64,000 nt of DNA from Flavobacterium sp. JAS. GTDB lineage: Bacteria > Bacteroidota > Bacteroidia > Flavobacteriales > Flavobacteriaceae. The position numbers and the translations under genes are program-made. The notes under the pieces were generated by a model. That model saw only the letters and a program-made list of their open reading frames with translations, did not search any database and was not told where the DNA came from. Shown here one piece after another: positions 55,267 to 64,000 of this stretch. The stretch covers positions 1 through 64,000 of the forward strand of contig NZ_JAJMOX010000008.1 of assembly GCF_020991455.1 (NCBI RefSeq). The letters are read 5' to 3'. The first letter of the stretch is position 1, and each line of letters opens with the position of its first letter.

Positions 55267-58200
55267 TTATTCTTCTAAACGAATGTCAAGTCCAAGACCT
55301 TTCAATTCATGCATTAATACATTGAATGATTCAGGTAATCCTGGTTCCGGCATAGACTCACCCTTAACGATAGCTTCGTAAGTTTTAGCTCTACCAATAA
55401 CGTCATCCGATTTAACTGTTAAGATTTCACGAAGTGTACTTGATGCTCCATAAGCCTCAAGTGCCCAAACCTCCATCTCTCCAAAACGCTGACCTCCAAA
55501 TTGAGCTTTACCTCCAAGTGGTTGTTGAGTGATCAACGAGTATGGTCCGATAGAACGTGCGTGCATCTTATCATCAACCATGTGTCCTAATTTAAGCATG
55601 TAAATTACACCCACAGTTGCAGCTTGATGGAAACGCTCTCCAGTACCACCATCATAAAGATGTGTATGTCCGAAACGTGGTACTCCAGCTTCATCAGTTA
55701 ATTCATTAATTTGATCTAAAGAAGCACCATCAAAAATTGGAGTAGCAAATTTTCTACCTAAATTTTGTCCAGCCCATCCAAGAACAGTCTCATAAATCTG
55801 ACCAATGTTCATACGTGAAGGTACCCCAAGTGGATTCAATACGATATCTACCGGTGTTCCGTCTTCAAGGAAAGGCATATCTTCATGACGAACGATTCTT
55901 GCAACAATACCTTTGTTACCGTGACGTCCTGCCATTTTATCCCCTACTTTCAGTTTACGTTTTTTAGCGATATAAATTTTCGCTAATTTCAAGATTCCAG
56001 ATGGTAATTCATCTCCAACTGTAATAGTGAATTTTTCTCTTCTTAAAGATCCTTGTAAGTCGTTCAGCTTAATTTTATAGTTATGAATTAAATCATTAAC
56101 CATTTTATTAGTAGCATCATCAGCAACCCATTGACCTTTGCTTAAGTGAGCAAAATCTTCTACTGCGTAAAGCATTTTTTGAGTATATTTTTTACCTTTT
56201 GGTAAAACTTCTTCACCCAAATCATTCATTACACCTTGAGATGTTTTTCCGTTAACGATCAAGAATAATTTTTCAACCAATCTGTCTTTTAATTCAACAA
56301 ATTTAGTTTCAAACTCCATTTCTAAAGCGCCTAAAGCATCTTTATCCTGAGTACGTTTACGTTTATCTTTTACGGCTCTTGCAAATAATTTTTTATCAAG
56401 AACTACACCGTGTAAAGATGGAGAAGCTTTTAATGAAGCATCTTTTACATCACCTGCTTTATCCCCGAAGATTGCACGAAGCAATTTCTCTTCCGGAGTA
56501 GGATCTGATTCTCCTTTTGGTGTAATTTTTCCGATCAAAATGTCGCCAGGTTTAACCTCTGCTCCAATTCTGATCATACCGTTTTCATCTAAATCTTTAG
56601 TAGCCTCTTCAGAAACGTTAGGAATATCGTTTGTTAACTCTTCATTTCCTAACTTAGTATCTCTAACCTCTAATGAATAATCATCAACGTGGATAGAAGT
56701 AAAAATATCATCACGAACTACTTTTTCAGAAATTACAATCGCATCCTCAAAGTTATACCCTTTCCATGGCATGAACGCAACTTTTAAGTTTCTACCTAAA
56801 GCTAATTCACCATTTTGAGTAGCATATCCTTCTGATAATACTTGTCCAAGAATTACTCTGTCACCTTTTCTTACGATTGGTTTCAAGTTAATACTTGTTC
56901 CTTGATTGGTTTTTCTAAATTTAATTAAGTTGTATGTTTTTTCATCAGAGTCAAAACTAACCATTCTTTCTTCTTCAGTACGGTCGTATTTGATAGTAAT
57001 GATATTAGCATCAACATATTCTACAGTTCCATCTCCTTCAGCATTAATCAATACTCTAGAATCTGAAGCCACTTGACGCTCTAAACCTGTACCAACAATT
57101 GGTGCTTCCGGACGGATCAAAGGAACCGCCTGACGCATCATGTTAGATCCCATCAAGGCTCTATTCGCATCATCATGTTCCAAGAAAGGAATCAATGAAG
57201 CCGAAATCGAAGCAATCTGGTTAGGTGCAACGTCTGTATAATGTACTGCAGAAGGTTCAACAACCGGGAAGTCACCTTCCTCACGGGCAATAACATTACT
57301 AGCAGTAATTTTACCTGTTGCATCCATTTCAATGTTTGCCTGAGCAATCATTTTTCCTTCTTCTTCTTCAGCGCTTAAATAGATAGGTGTACTTACTAAA
57401 TCAACTACACCATCTGTAACTTTACGGTATGGCGTTTCGATGAAACCCATTCCGTTAACTTTTGCATAAACACCAAGAGATGAAATCAAACCAATGTTTG
57501 GTCCCTCTGGAGTTTCAATCGGACATAAACGACCATAGTGTGTATAGTGAACGTCACGAACCTCAAATCCAGCTCTCTCTCTCGAAAGTCCACCAGGTCC
57601 AAGTGCAGAAAGTCTTCTTTTGTGTGTAATCTCAGCTAATGGATTCGTTTGATCCATAAATTGAGACAACTGGTTAGTACCAAAGAAAGAGTTGATAACT
57701 GATGATAATGTTTTAGCATTAATCAAGTCAATTGGTGTAAACACCTCGTTATCTCTAACGTTCATTCTCTCACGAATAGTTCTAGCCATACGTGCTAAAC
57801 CGACACCGAATTGTTGAGACAATTGTTCTCCAACTGTTCTAACACGACGGTTTGATAAGTGATCAATATCATCAATCTCTGCTTTAGAGTTGATCAATTC
57901 GATCAAATATTTTACAATGGTAATGATATCTTCTTTGGTAAGCACTTGCTTTTCCATTGGGATATCTAAACCAAGTTTTTTGTTCATTCTATAACGACCA
58001 ACTTCACCTAAGTTATAACGTTGATCAGAGAAGAACAATTTATCTATAATACCACGAGCAGTTTCCTCATCAGGCGGTTCAGCGTTACGCAACTGACGGT
58101 AAATGTGCTCTACAGCTTCTTTTTCAGAGTTTGTTGGATCTTTTTGTAACGTGTTGTGGATAATCGCATAATCTGCTTGATTATTATCCTCTTTGTGTAA

Positions 58201-59079
58201 CAAAATAGATTTAACGTTTGAATCAATGATTTCTTCAACATTATCTTTGTCGATAATAGTATCTCTATCAAGGATGATTTCGTTACGTTCGATAGAAACT
58301 ACCTCCCCGGTATCTTCATCAACGAAATCCTCGTGCCAAGTGTTCAATACACGCGCAGCAAGTCTTCTTCCAATATATTTCTTAATACCAGTTTTAGAAA
58401 CTTTAATTTCTTCAGCTAAGTCGAAAATCTCAAGGATATCCTTGTCTCTTTCGAATCCAATTGCACGGAATAAAGTTGTAACTGGTAATTTTTTCTTTCT
58501 ATCGATATAAGCATACATTACGCTGTTGATATCTGTAGAAAATTCTATCCAAGAACCTTTAAAAGGAATTACTCTGGCAGAATAAAGTTTTGTTCCATTT
58601 GCATGGAATGATTGTCCAAAGAAAACCCCAGGAGAACGGTGTAGTTGAGATACTACAACACGCTCAGCACCATTGATTACAAAAGTACCGCTTGGAGTCA
58701 TATAAGGTATTGTTCCAAGATAAACATCTTGTACAATAGTTTCAAAATCTTCGTGTTCTGGATCTGTACAGTATAGTTTTAACCTAGCTTTTAAAGGCAC
58801 ACTATAAGTAAGACCTCTCTCTATACATTCTTGAATTGTATAACGTGGTGGATCAACAAAATAATCTAGGAACTCCAATACAAAGTTGTTTCTTGTATCT
58901 GTGATTGGAAAGTTTTCCATGAAGGTGTTGTACAACCCTTCGTTGCCTCTTTCGTCAGATTTCGTTTCTAATTGAAAGAAATCTTTAAAAGATTTAACCT
59001 GAACATCTAGAAAATCTGGATAGTCAGGGATATTTTTTGTAGAGGCAAAATTCAATCTTTCAGTCTGATTTGTTATCAT
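55267..59079 (-). CDS. rpoB: DNA-directed RNA polymerase subunit beta
   Basis: The 1270-residue beta subunit. Fork-loop and rifampicin-pocket sequences read [17 protein letters not shown] and [20 protein letters not shown], which is the drug-sensitive wild-type pattern (Asp, His and Ser positions unchanged). The DDRE-like and HGNKGIVAR segments near the C-terminus are intact. The ATG at 59079 follows an in-frame TTG; starting at the ATG gives the usual [12 protein letters not shown] strong hairpin separates it from rplL. Confidence 0.98.
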   Translation of the reverse strand: MITNQTERLNFASTKNIPDYPDFLDVQVKSFKDFFQLETKSDERGNEGLYNTFMENFPITDTRNNFVLEFLDYFVDPPRYTIQECIERGLTYSVPLKARLKLYCTDPEHEDFETIVQDVYLGTIPYMTPSGTFVINGAERVVVSQLHRSPGVFFGQSFHANGTKLYSARVIPFKGSWIEFSTDINSVMYAYIDRKKKLPVTTLFRAIGFERDKDILEIFDLAEEIKVSKTGIKKYIGRRLAARVLNTWHEDFVDEDTGEVVSIERNEIILDRDTIIDKDNVEEIIDSNVKSILLHKEDNNQADYAIIHNTLQKDPTNSEKEAVEHIYRQLRNAEPPDEETARGIIDKLFFSDQRYNLGEVGRYRMNKKLGLDIPMEKQVLTKEDIITIVKYLIELINSKAEIDDIDHLSNRRVRTVGEQLSQQFGVGLARMARTIRERMNVRDNEVFTPIDLINAKTLSSVINSFFGTNQLSQFMDQTNPLAEITHKRRLSALGPGGLSRERAGFEVRDVHYTHYGRLCPIETPEGPNIGLISSLGVYAKVNGMGFIETPYRKVTDGVVDLVSTPIYLSAEEEEGKMIAQANIEMDATGKITASNVIAREEGDFPVVEPSAVHYTDVAPNQIASISASLIPFLEHDDANRALMGSNMMRQAVPLIRPEAPIVGTGLERQVASDSRVLINAEGDGTVEYVDANIITIKYDRTEEERMVSFDSDEKTYNLIKFRKTNQGTSINLKPIVRKGDRVILGQVLSEGYATQNGELALGRNLKVAFMPWKGYNFEDAIVISEKVVRDDIFTSIHVDDYSLEVRDTKLGNEELTNDIPNVSEEATKDLDENGMIRIGAEVKPGDILIGKITPKGESDPTPEEKLLRAIFGDKAGDVKDASLKASPSLHGVVLDKKLFARAVKDKRKRTQDKDALGALEMEFETKFVELKDRLVEKLFLIVNGKTSQGVMNDLGEEVLPKGKKYTQKMLYAVEDFAHLSKGQWVADDATNKMVNDLIHNYKIKLNDLQGSLRREKFTITVGDELPSGILKLAKIYIAKKRKLKVGDKMAGRHGNKGIVARIVRHEDMPFLEDGTPVDIVLNPLGVPSRMNIGQIYETVLGWAGQNLGRKFATPIFDGASLDQINELTDEAGVPRFGHTHLYDGGTGERFHQAATVGVIYMLKLGHMVDDKMHARSIGPYSLITQQPLGGKAQFGGQRFGEMEVWALEAYGASSTLREILTVKSDDVIGRAKTYEAIVKGESMPEPGLPESFNVLMHELKGLGLDIRLEE

Positions 59080-59287
59080 CAATGGACAAAATTTTGATTA
59101 AAAAAAAGTAATTTTTTTGTGTAAAAACACACTGTTTAATCTATACTTTCTTATTATAATCAATACATCTTTAAAAATAAACCGGTAAAGATTCAGTTCA
59201 ATTTTTTTTCTTCGTATTGATCAAAAACTTTTTCGTATTTTAAACTATTTGATAATAAAACTTGATATATTTTATTATACGAAAAAT

Positions 59288-59322
59288 GGTTTAGGTCATT
59301 GAGTTAACTCAAGACCTAAACC
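59288..59322 (-). terminator. Attenuator-like hairpin between rplL and rpoB
   Basis: Arms GGTTTAGGTC / GACCTAAACC continue, past one bulged A, into TTGAGTT / AACTCAA, a stem of about 17 bp. On the minus strand ATTTTTC follows. It lies 22 bases beyond the rplL stop, where E. coli also has a partial terminator, so partial read-through into rpoBC is likely. Confidence 0.75.
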
Positions 59323-59344
59323 TAGTTCTTAAAACTGAGTTGAA

Positions 59345-59716
59345 TTATTTAAGCTCAACTACAGCTCCAGCTTCTTCTAATGATTTTTTAAGACCTTCAG
59401 CCTCTTCTTTAGAAACACCTTCTTTAACGTTACTTGGAGCACCGTCAACTACATCTTTAGCCTCTTTCAAACCTAAACCTGTAAGTTCTTTTACTAATTT
59501 TACAACTGCTAATTTAGAAGCACCAGCTTCTTTTAATACAACTGTAAATTCAGTTTGTGCTTCTTCAGCAGCACCTTCTCCACCACCAGCAGCAACTACT
59601 ACAGCTGCAGCAGCAGGCTCGATACCATACTCGTCTTTTAATATTGTTGCTAATTCGTTAACTTCTTTAACTGTTAAGTTAACTAATTGTTCTGCGAATT
59701 GTTTCAAATCTGCCAT
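59345..59716 (-). CDS. rplL: 50S ribosomal protein L7/L12
   Basis: This 123-residue stalk protein recruits translation factors. It shows an N-terminal dimerisation helix, an Ala/Gly-rich hinge ([19 protein letters not shown]) and the conserved C-terminal domain ([33 protein letters not shown]). It lies 91 bases after rplJ. Confidence 0.98.
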   Translation of the reverse strand: MADLKQFAEQLVNLTVKEVNELATILKDEYGIEPAAAAVVVAAGGGEGAAEEAQTEFTVVLKEAGASKLAVVKLVKELTGLGLKEAKDVVDGAPSNVKEGVSKEEAEGLKKSLEEAGAVVELK

Positions 59717-59807
59717 TTTTTCTATCGTTTAAAATGATTTGTAAAATATAATTTATTTATTGTGCGCTAATTAAGCAGCAAGGAAATAACATTCCCTGCG
59801 TTTGTTA

Positions 59808-60308
59808 TTATGCTTCTGTCTCTTCGCTGTTTGCGAATTGATTTTGTAAAGCAGAGATAACTCTTTGTGCTGGTGATTGCAATAATCCAATAAGTTCTCC
59901 AAGAAGTTCTTCTTTAGATTTAATAGTTGCTAATGCATCTAATTGATCATCTCCAATATAAATTTCAGAGTTAATATAAGCTCCCTTTAATAAAGGTTTA
60001 GCCGATTTTTTTCTAAAATCTTTAATTATTTTTCCAGGTGCATTTGCAACATCTGAAATAAATATAGCACTATTACCAGTCAATACTGAAGGTAAATCAC
60101 CATAGTCATTAGCAGAAGCTTCCATTGCTTTTGCAAGCAAAGTGTTTTTTACAACCTCTAATTTAATACCTGCTTTAAAACAAGCTCTTCTCAAGTTTGA
60201 AGTTGTTTCTGCGTTTAATCCAGAAATATCAGATACATAAATAATATTTGTACCAGCTAACTGTGCAGTTAAATCTTCAATCGCGATTGATTTTTCTTCT
60301 CTAGTCAT
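59808..60308 (-). CDS. rplJ: 50S ribosomal protein L10
   Basis: A 166-residue stalk base protein that anchors L7/L12 dimers on 23S rRNA. The N-terminal RNA-binding half contains MTREEKSIAIEDLTAQL and the VVKNTLLAKAM motif. It starts only 22 bases after the rplA stop, leaving no room for the long L10 leader seen in E. coli. Confidence 0.97.
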   Translation of the reverse strand: MTREEKSIAIEDLTAQLAGTNIIYVSDISGLNAETTSNLRRACFKAGIKLEVVKNTLLAKAMEASANDYGDLPSVLTGNSAIFISDVANAPGKIIKDFRKKSAKPLLKGAYINSEIYIGDDQLDALATIKSKEELLGELIGLLQSPAQRVISALQNQFANSEETEA

Positions 60309-60330
60309 ACTAAAAATTATTAACTACCAA

Positions 60331-61020
60331 TTATACTGCTTTAGGGTCCAATGCAATTGCAGGACTCATAGTGCTTGTAAGGTGAATACCTTTAATGTAG
60401 GTACCTTTAGCAGCAGTTGGTTTAAGTTTGATTAATGTTTGAATAATTTCGTGTGCATTGTCATAAATTTGCTCAGCTCCAAAAGAAACTTTACCAATTC
60501 CTGCATGTACGATACCAGTTTTATCAACTTTAAAGTCAATTTTACCAGCTTTAACCTCTGCAACAGCTTTTGCAACATCCATAGTTACAGTACCTGTTTT
60601 AGGGTTTGGCATTAAACCTCTAGGTCCTAAAATACGACCTAATGGCCCTAATTTACCCATAACAGCTGGCATAGTAATGATAACATCAACATCTGTCCAA
60701 CCATCTTTAATTTTTTGTAAATAATCGTCAAGACCTACATAATCAGCCCCAGCTTCTTTAGCTTCCGCTTCTTTATCTGGAGTAACCAATGCTAATACTT
60801 TAACGTCTTTACCAGTTCCGTGAGGTAATGTAACTACACCTCTAACCATTTGATTCGCTTTTCTTGGATCTACACCCAAACGAACTGCGATATCAACAGA
60901 CTCATCAAATTTTGCAGAAGCTATAACTTTAATTAATGCAGCTGCATCTTTTAAAGAGTATAGTTTGTTCTTTTCAATTTTTGAAGCAGCCTCTTTTTGC
61001 TTTTTTGTTAATTTTGCCAT
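60331..61020 (-). CDS. rplA: 50S ribosomal protein L1
   Basis: A 229-residue protein of the L1 stalk. The signature [18 protein letters not shown] and the [16 protein letters not shown] segment are present. It follows rplK by 13 bases. L1 commonly represses its own operon. Confidence 0.98.
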   Translation of the reverse strand: MAKLTKKQKEAASKIEKNKLYSLKDAAALIKVIASAKFDESVDIAVRLGVDPRKANQMVRGVVTLPHGTGKDVKVLALVTPDKEAEAKEAGADYVGLDDYLQKIKDGWTDVDVIITMPAVMGKLGPLGRILGPRGLMPNPKTGTVTMDVAKAVAEVKAGKIDFKVDKTGIVHAGIGKVSFGAEQIYDNAHEIIQTLIKLKPTAAKGTYIKGIHLTSTMSPAIALDPKAV

Positions 61021-61033
61021 TTCTTTCTCTTAA

Positions 61034-61471
61034 TTAAAAAGGAGCATCTCCTGATACAGTTATACCCATAGATCTAGCAGTTCCAGCGATCATGCTCATT
61101 GCAGATTCGATTGTGAATGCATTTAAATCTACCATTTTATCTTCAGCAATTGCTTTGATAACGTCCCAAGTAACACTAGCTACTTTTTTACGATTTGGTT
61201 CACCTGATCCAGACTTTAGCTTTGCAGCTTCCAATAATTGGACAGCAGCTGGAGGAGTTTTTACAACAAAATCAAATGATTTGTCTTTATACACAGTAAT
61301 TTGTACTGGGCATATTTTGCCAGGTTTATCTTGTGTTCTAGCATTGAACTGCTTACAGAACTCCATGATATTAACCCCAGCAGCTCCTAAAGCAGGTCCA
61401 ACCGGTGGCGACGGATTCGCAGCACCTCCCTTAACTTGTAGTTTAACTACCTTACTAATTTCTTTAGCCAT
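61034..61471 (-). CDS. rplK: 50S ribosomal protein L11
   Basis: A 145-residue protein of the GTPase-associated centre. The proline-rich N-terminus ([25 protein letters not shown]) and the RNA-binding C-terminal domain ([17 protein letters not shown]) are typical. It lies 67 bases after nusG. Confidence 0.98.
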   Translation of the reverse strand: MAKEISKVVKLQVKGGAANPSPPVGPALGAAGVNIMEFCKQFNARTQDKPGKICPVQITVYKDKSFDFVVKTPPAAVQLLEAAKLKSGSGEPNRKKVASVTWDVIKAIAEDKMVDLNAFTIESAMSMIAGTARSMGITVSGDAPF

Positions 61472-61538
61472 TTTTTAAAAAATTTAACACCATAATCATA
61501 GGAAGCGATTATAGTGGTTATTATAGATGTAACAAAAA

Positions 61539-62090
61539 TTATACTTTTTCAACTTGCATAAAACTCAACTCTAATGGAGTCTTTCTTCCGAAAATCTTAA
61601 CCATTACTTCAAGTTTACGCTTTTCTTCATTAATTTTTTCAACCGTTCCGTTAAACCCATTAAAAGGACCATCGATCACTTTTACAGTTTCTCCTAAGTT
61701 GAAAGGAATAGCACGAGTATCTGTATTAACAGCCAACTCATCTACCTTACCTAACATTCTATTTACTTCAGATAATCTCAAAGGAACAGGTTCTCCGCCT
61801 TTGATCTCTCCTAAAAATCCAATTACACTAGTAATAGACTTAATAATATGAGGTATCTCACCAACTAAATTGGCTTCGATCATAACATATCCAGGAAAAT
61901 AAACTTTATCCTTAGACATTTTCTTTCCTTCTTTTACAGTAACTACTTTTTCTGTAGGCACTAAAACTTGGGAAACATAATCACCCATACCTAATCTGGC
62001 AATTTCAGTTTCGATATAAGCTTTGACTTTATTTTCTTGTCCGCTTACAGCTCTAACTACGTACCATTTTTTCACATTATTATCTGCCAT
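61539..62090 (-). CDS. nusG: Transcription termination/antitermination factor NusG
   Basis: A 183-residue factor that binds the RNA polymerase clamp. The N-terminal NGN domain starts KKWYVVRAVSGQENKVKAY and the C-terminal KOW domain holds VKVIDGPFNGFNGTVEKI. A GTG codon just before the ATG gives one extra residue; the ATG at 62090 is used. It starts 10 bases after the secE stop. Confidence 0.97.
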   Translation of the reverse strand: MADNNVKKWYVVRAVSGQENKVKAYIETEIARLGMGDYVSQVLVPTEKVVTVKEGKKMSKDKVYFPGYVMIEANLVGEIPHIIKSITSVIGFLGEIKGGEPVPLRLSEVNRMLGKVDELAVNTDTRAIPFNLGETVKVIDGPFNGFNGTVEKINEEKRKLEVMVKIFGRKTPLELSFMQVEKV

Positions 62091-62100
62091 CACAAAAAAA

Positions 62101-62298
62101 TTATCCTTTTAACCAGTTAAAAAATCCAGCCAAAGCTTTTGCAAAAAATTCATCTACTCCCCATGTTGCCAGAGCGAACAGAACTGAAAATACAGCTACA
62201 ACAATTGTCAATTTTTGAACCTCAGCCCAAGCAGGCCAAGAAACATTTGACTTTAACTCTTCGAAAGCCTCTGATAAATAATTCGTAACTTTTGTCAT
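62101..62298 (-). CDS. secE: Preprotein translocase subunit SecE
   Basis: A 65-residue single-span membrane subunit of the SecYEG channel. A conserved cytoplasmic amphipathic helix (EELKSNVSWPAWAEVQKLT) precedes one transmembrane helix (VVAVFSVLFALATWGVDEFF). It has the short form usual outside the enterobacteria. Confidence 0.95.
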   Translation of the reverse strand: MTKVTNYLSEAFEELKSNVSWPAWAEVQKLTIVVAVFSVLFALATWGVDEFFAKALAGFFNWLKG

Positions 62299-62316
62299 TT
62301 GATATATTTTTTATTG

Positions 62317-62387
62317 CACGGGCGGAGGGATTCGAACCCCCATCAACGGTTTTGGAGACCGCTATTCTACCCTTGAACTACGCCCGT
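62317..62387 (-). tRNA. tRNA-Trp (anticodon CCA)
   Basis: A cloverleaf folds with acceptor stem ACGGGCG/CGCCCGT, anticodon arm GCGGT-CTCCAAA-ACCGT and T-loop GGTTCGAATCC. It lies between tuf and secE, its common place in this operon. Confidence 0.95.
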
Positions 62388-62391
62388 AATT

Positions 62392-62432
62392 AAAAGCCAG
62401 TGATTTCAGTTAAGAAAATCAACTGGCTTTTT
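62392..62432 (-). terminator. Terminator after tuf
   Basis: A stem AAAAGCCAGT...ACTGGCTTTT on the minus strand ends in T residues, 16 bases beyond the tuf stop. tRNA-Trp and secE beyond it need read-through or a separate promoter. Confidence 0.7.
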
Positions 62433-62447
62433 ATAATATTTATAGGA

Positions 62448-63635
62448 TTATCCTACGATTTCAGTTACCTGACCTGCACCTACAGTTCTACCACCTTCAC
62501 GGATAGCGAAACGTAAACCTACGCTCATTGCGATTGGGCTTAATAAAGATACATTGATAGTCAAGTTGTCTCCTGGCATTACCATCTCTACTCCTTCTGG
62601 TAAAGTAATAACTCCTGTTACGTCAGTTGTACGTACGTAGAACTGTGGACGGTAGTTATTATGGAATGGAGTATGACGTCCACCTTCTTCTTTTTTCAAG
62701 ATATAAACCTCAGCTTTGAAAGTAGCGTGTGGTTTTACTGATCCTGGCTTAATGATAACCATTCCTCTTTTGATAGATTCTTTATCAACACCTCTTAACA
62801 ATAAACCTACGTTATCTCCAGCTTCACCTCTGTCAAGGATTTTACGGAACATCTCAACTCCTGTAATAGTAGAAGTTAATTTATCAGCTCCCATACCAAT
62901 GATTTCAACAGCATCTCCTGTATTAGCAATACCAGTTTCGATACGACCTGTAGCAACAGTTCCACGTCCAGTAATTGTAAATACATCCTCAACTGGCATC
63001 AAGAATGGTTTTGCAGTATCACGAATTGGCTCTTCGATCCAATTATCAACAGCTTCCATTAATTCAATGATTTTAGGAACCCAAGCAGGATCATTATTCA
63101 ATCCTCCTAAAGCAGAACCTTGAACTACTGGACCATTATCTCCATCATATTCATAGAAAGATAATAAATCTCTAATTTCCATTTCAACAAGCTCTAACAA
63201 CTCAGCGTCGTCAACCATATCTACTTTGTTCATGAAAACTACCATTCTAGGAATACCAACCTGGCGACCTAAAAGGATGTGCTCACGAGTTTGTGGCATT
63301 GGACCATCTGTAGCAGCAACTACTAAGATAGCTCCGTCCATTTGAGCAGCACCAGTAACCATGTTCTTTACGTAATCCGCGTGACCTGGACAGTCAACGT
63401 GAGCGTAGTGACGGTTAGCTGTTTCATACTCTACGTGTGATGTATTAATAGTAATACCTCTTTCTTTCTCCTCTGGAGCGTTATCGATTTGATCAAACGA
63501 TTTTGCTTGACAGTAACCAGCATCAGACAATACTTTTGTAATTGCTGCAGTTAATGTAGTTTTTCCGTGATCCACGTGTCCAATTGTACCTATGTTTAAG
63601 TGCGGTTTGGAACGATTAAAATTCTCCTTTGCCAT
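62448..63635 (-). CDS. tuf: Elongation factor Tu
   Basis: A 395-residue GTPase that delivers aminoacyl-tRNA to the ribosome. The G-motifs are GHVDHGKTT (19-27), [12 protein letters not shown] and NKVDMVD. The length and domain order are standard. It is flanked by tRNA-Thr upstream and tRNA-Trp downstream. Confidence 0.98.
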   Translation of the reverse strand: MAKENFNRSKPHLNIGTIGHVDHGKTTLTAAITKVLSDAGYCQAKSFDQIDNAPEEKERGITINTSHVEYETANRHYAHVDCPGHADYVKNMVTGAAQMDGAILVVAATDGPMPQTREHILLGRQVGIPRMVVFMNKVDMVDDAELLELVEMEIRDLLSFYEYDGDNGPVVQGSALGGLNNDPAWVPKIIELMEAVDNWIEEPIRDTAKPFLMPVEDVFTITGRGTVATGRIETGIANTGDAVEIIGMGADKLTSTITGVEMFRKILDRGEAGDNVGLLLRGVDKESIKRGMVIIKPGSVKPHATFKAEVYILKKEEGGRHTPFHNNYRPQFYVRTTDVTGVITLPEGVEMVMPGDNLTINVSLLSPIAMSVGLRFAIREGGRTVGAGQVTEIVG

Positions 63636-63690
63636 TTTACTTAATTTTTAATCTTAGTTATATATTAATTTTCAATTTCCTACTTACTTG

Positions 63691-63762
63691 AGCCAACTAC
63701 GGGAATTGAACCCGTGACCTCTTCCTTACCAAGGAAGCACTCTACCCCTGAGCTAAGTCGGC
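63691..63762 (-). tRNA. tRNA-Thr (anticodon GGT)
   Basis: Acceptor stem GCCGACT/AGTTGGC, anticodon arm CTTCC-TTGGTAA-GGAAG and a standard T-arm fold cleanly. It lies directly upstream of tuf. Confidence 0.95.
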
Positions 63763-63769
63763 AGAGAGT

Positions 63770-63840
63770 TCTGATTTTAGATTCTTGAATTTAGATTTCA
63801 GATTTTATAATCCAAAACCTACAATCCGAAATCTTAACTT
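63770..63840. repeat. AT-rich TTTTAGATT / TTTAGATTTCAGATT repeats between tRNA genes
   Basis: The gap between tRNA-Thr and tRNA-Tyr is made of short degenerate repeats (TTTTAGATT, TTTAGATTTCAGATT, AATCCGAAATC) similar in style to 10049-10120. No tRNA-Gly is present here. Confidence 0.4.
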
Positions 63841-63850
63841 CTTTTTTTTG

Positions 63851-63931
63851 TGGGGAGAGCAGGATTCGAACCTGCGAAGTTCACACAGCAGATTTACAGT
63901 CTGCCCTCGTTGGCCGCTTGAGTATCTCCCC
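63851..63931 (-). tRNA. tRNA-Tyr (anticodon GTA)
   Basis: A type II tRNA of 81 bases with a long variable arm. The acceptor stem is GGGGAGA/TCTCCCC and the anticodon arm GCAGA-CTGTAAA-TCTGC. It belongs to the tRNA cluster ahead of tuf. Confidence 0.95.
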
Positions 63932-63985
63932 TTTATTTTATCAATAATTGCATGAACAATTTCAAATCGCATTTGAAATATTTAG

Positions 63986-64000
63986 AGCCGGCGGAGGGAC
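63986..64000 (-). tRNA. Partial tRNA, 3' end only (probably tRNA-Thr)
   Basis: On the minus strand the window edge holds GTCCCTCCGCCGGCT, which fits the 3' T-stem strand, acceptor strand CGCCGGC and discriminator T of a tRNA. The remainder is outside the window. By analogy with Thr-Tyr-Thr-tuf clusters a threonine tRNA is likely, but the anticodon is unseen. Confidence 0.55.

Noticed and set aside
59340..59732. 130-codon plus-strand ORF opposite rplL
   Set aside because: It is a mirror of the strongly biased rplL codons; the Ala/Ser/Pro-rich product has no family.

Overview
The window looks like a chromosomal segment of a Flavobacterium-type member of the Bacteroidota. The evidence is low GC and AT-rich gaps, TAnnTTTG-type -7 elements ahead of several genes, no obvious Shine-Dalgarno sequences, an exosortase N system, C40/LysM and SurA-like envelope proteins typical of this group, and many short dispersed palindromes of the kind that litter Flavobacterium genomes. 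The genus is inferred from these features; no search was run.

Layout. 1-3.5 kb: a YhbW-like flavin oxidoreductase, a secreted polysaccharide deacetylase and an alpha/beta hydrolase. 3.5-9.6 kb: two NtrC-type sigma-54 activators on either side of a TPR/HisKA_2 histidine kinase. 9.7-19.4 kb: a Kdp potassium-uptake locus made of a small conserved protein, three micro-ORFs (the middle one is KdpF), kdpA, kdpB, kdpC, an outer-membrane porin, a stand-alone KdpD N-terminal/USP protein and a separate HAMP-PAS histidine kinase. There is no KdpE, and almost every gap holds a different palindromic repeat. 19.9-20.7 kb: a PAP2 phosphatase.

20.7-28.6 kb is the most distinctive accessory region. A self-cleavable LexA/UmuD-like XRE-S24 repressor is divergent from an operon encoding an active Y-family polymerase (DinB), a short DnaE2-like polymerase III alpha subunit with a degenerate PHP domain, a DEDDh exonuclease/GIY-YIG nuclease fusion and AlkB; a DUF1810 gene follows. 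It reads as an SOS-like DNA damage tolerance and mutagenesis cassette, with a candidate operator over the dinB promoter.

28.8-34.1 kb: an APC amino-acid permease, a histidine kinase overlapping a single-domain response regulator, and a LysM/NlpC-P60 cell-wall hydrolase. 34.5-39.7 kb: two aconitases in tandem (mitochondrial type and AcnB). 40.1-43.9 kb: a dedicated exosortase pair, a VIT-domain membrane protein with a PEP-CTERM-like tail followed by XrtN. 43.9-46.4 kb: a MoxR ATPase and a SurA-like isomerase. 46.9-50.1 kb: a lipoprotein alpha-amylase and release factor 3.

50.4-64 kb, all on the minus strand, is the conserved transcription/translation block. In transcription order it holds a truncated tRNA, tRNA-Tyr, tRNA-Thr, tuf, tRNA-Trp, secE, nusG, rplK, rplA, rplJ, rplL, rpoB, rpoC and a DUF3467 gene. 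A strong hairpin between rplL and rpoB may set the ratio of ribosomal protein to polymerase synthesis.
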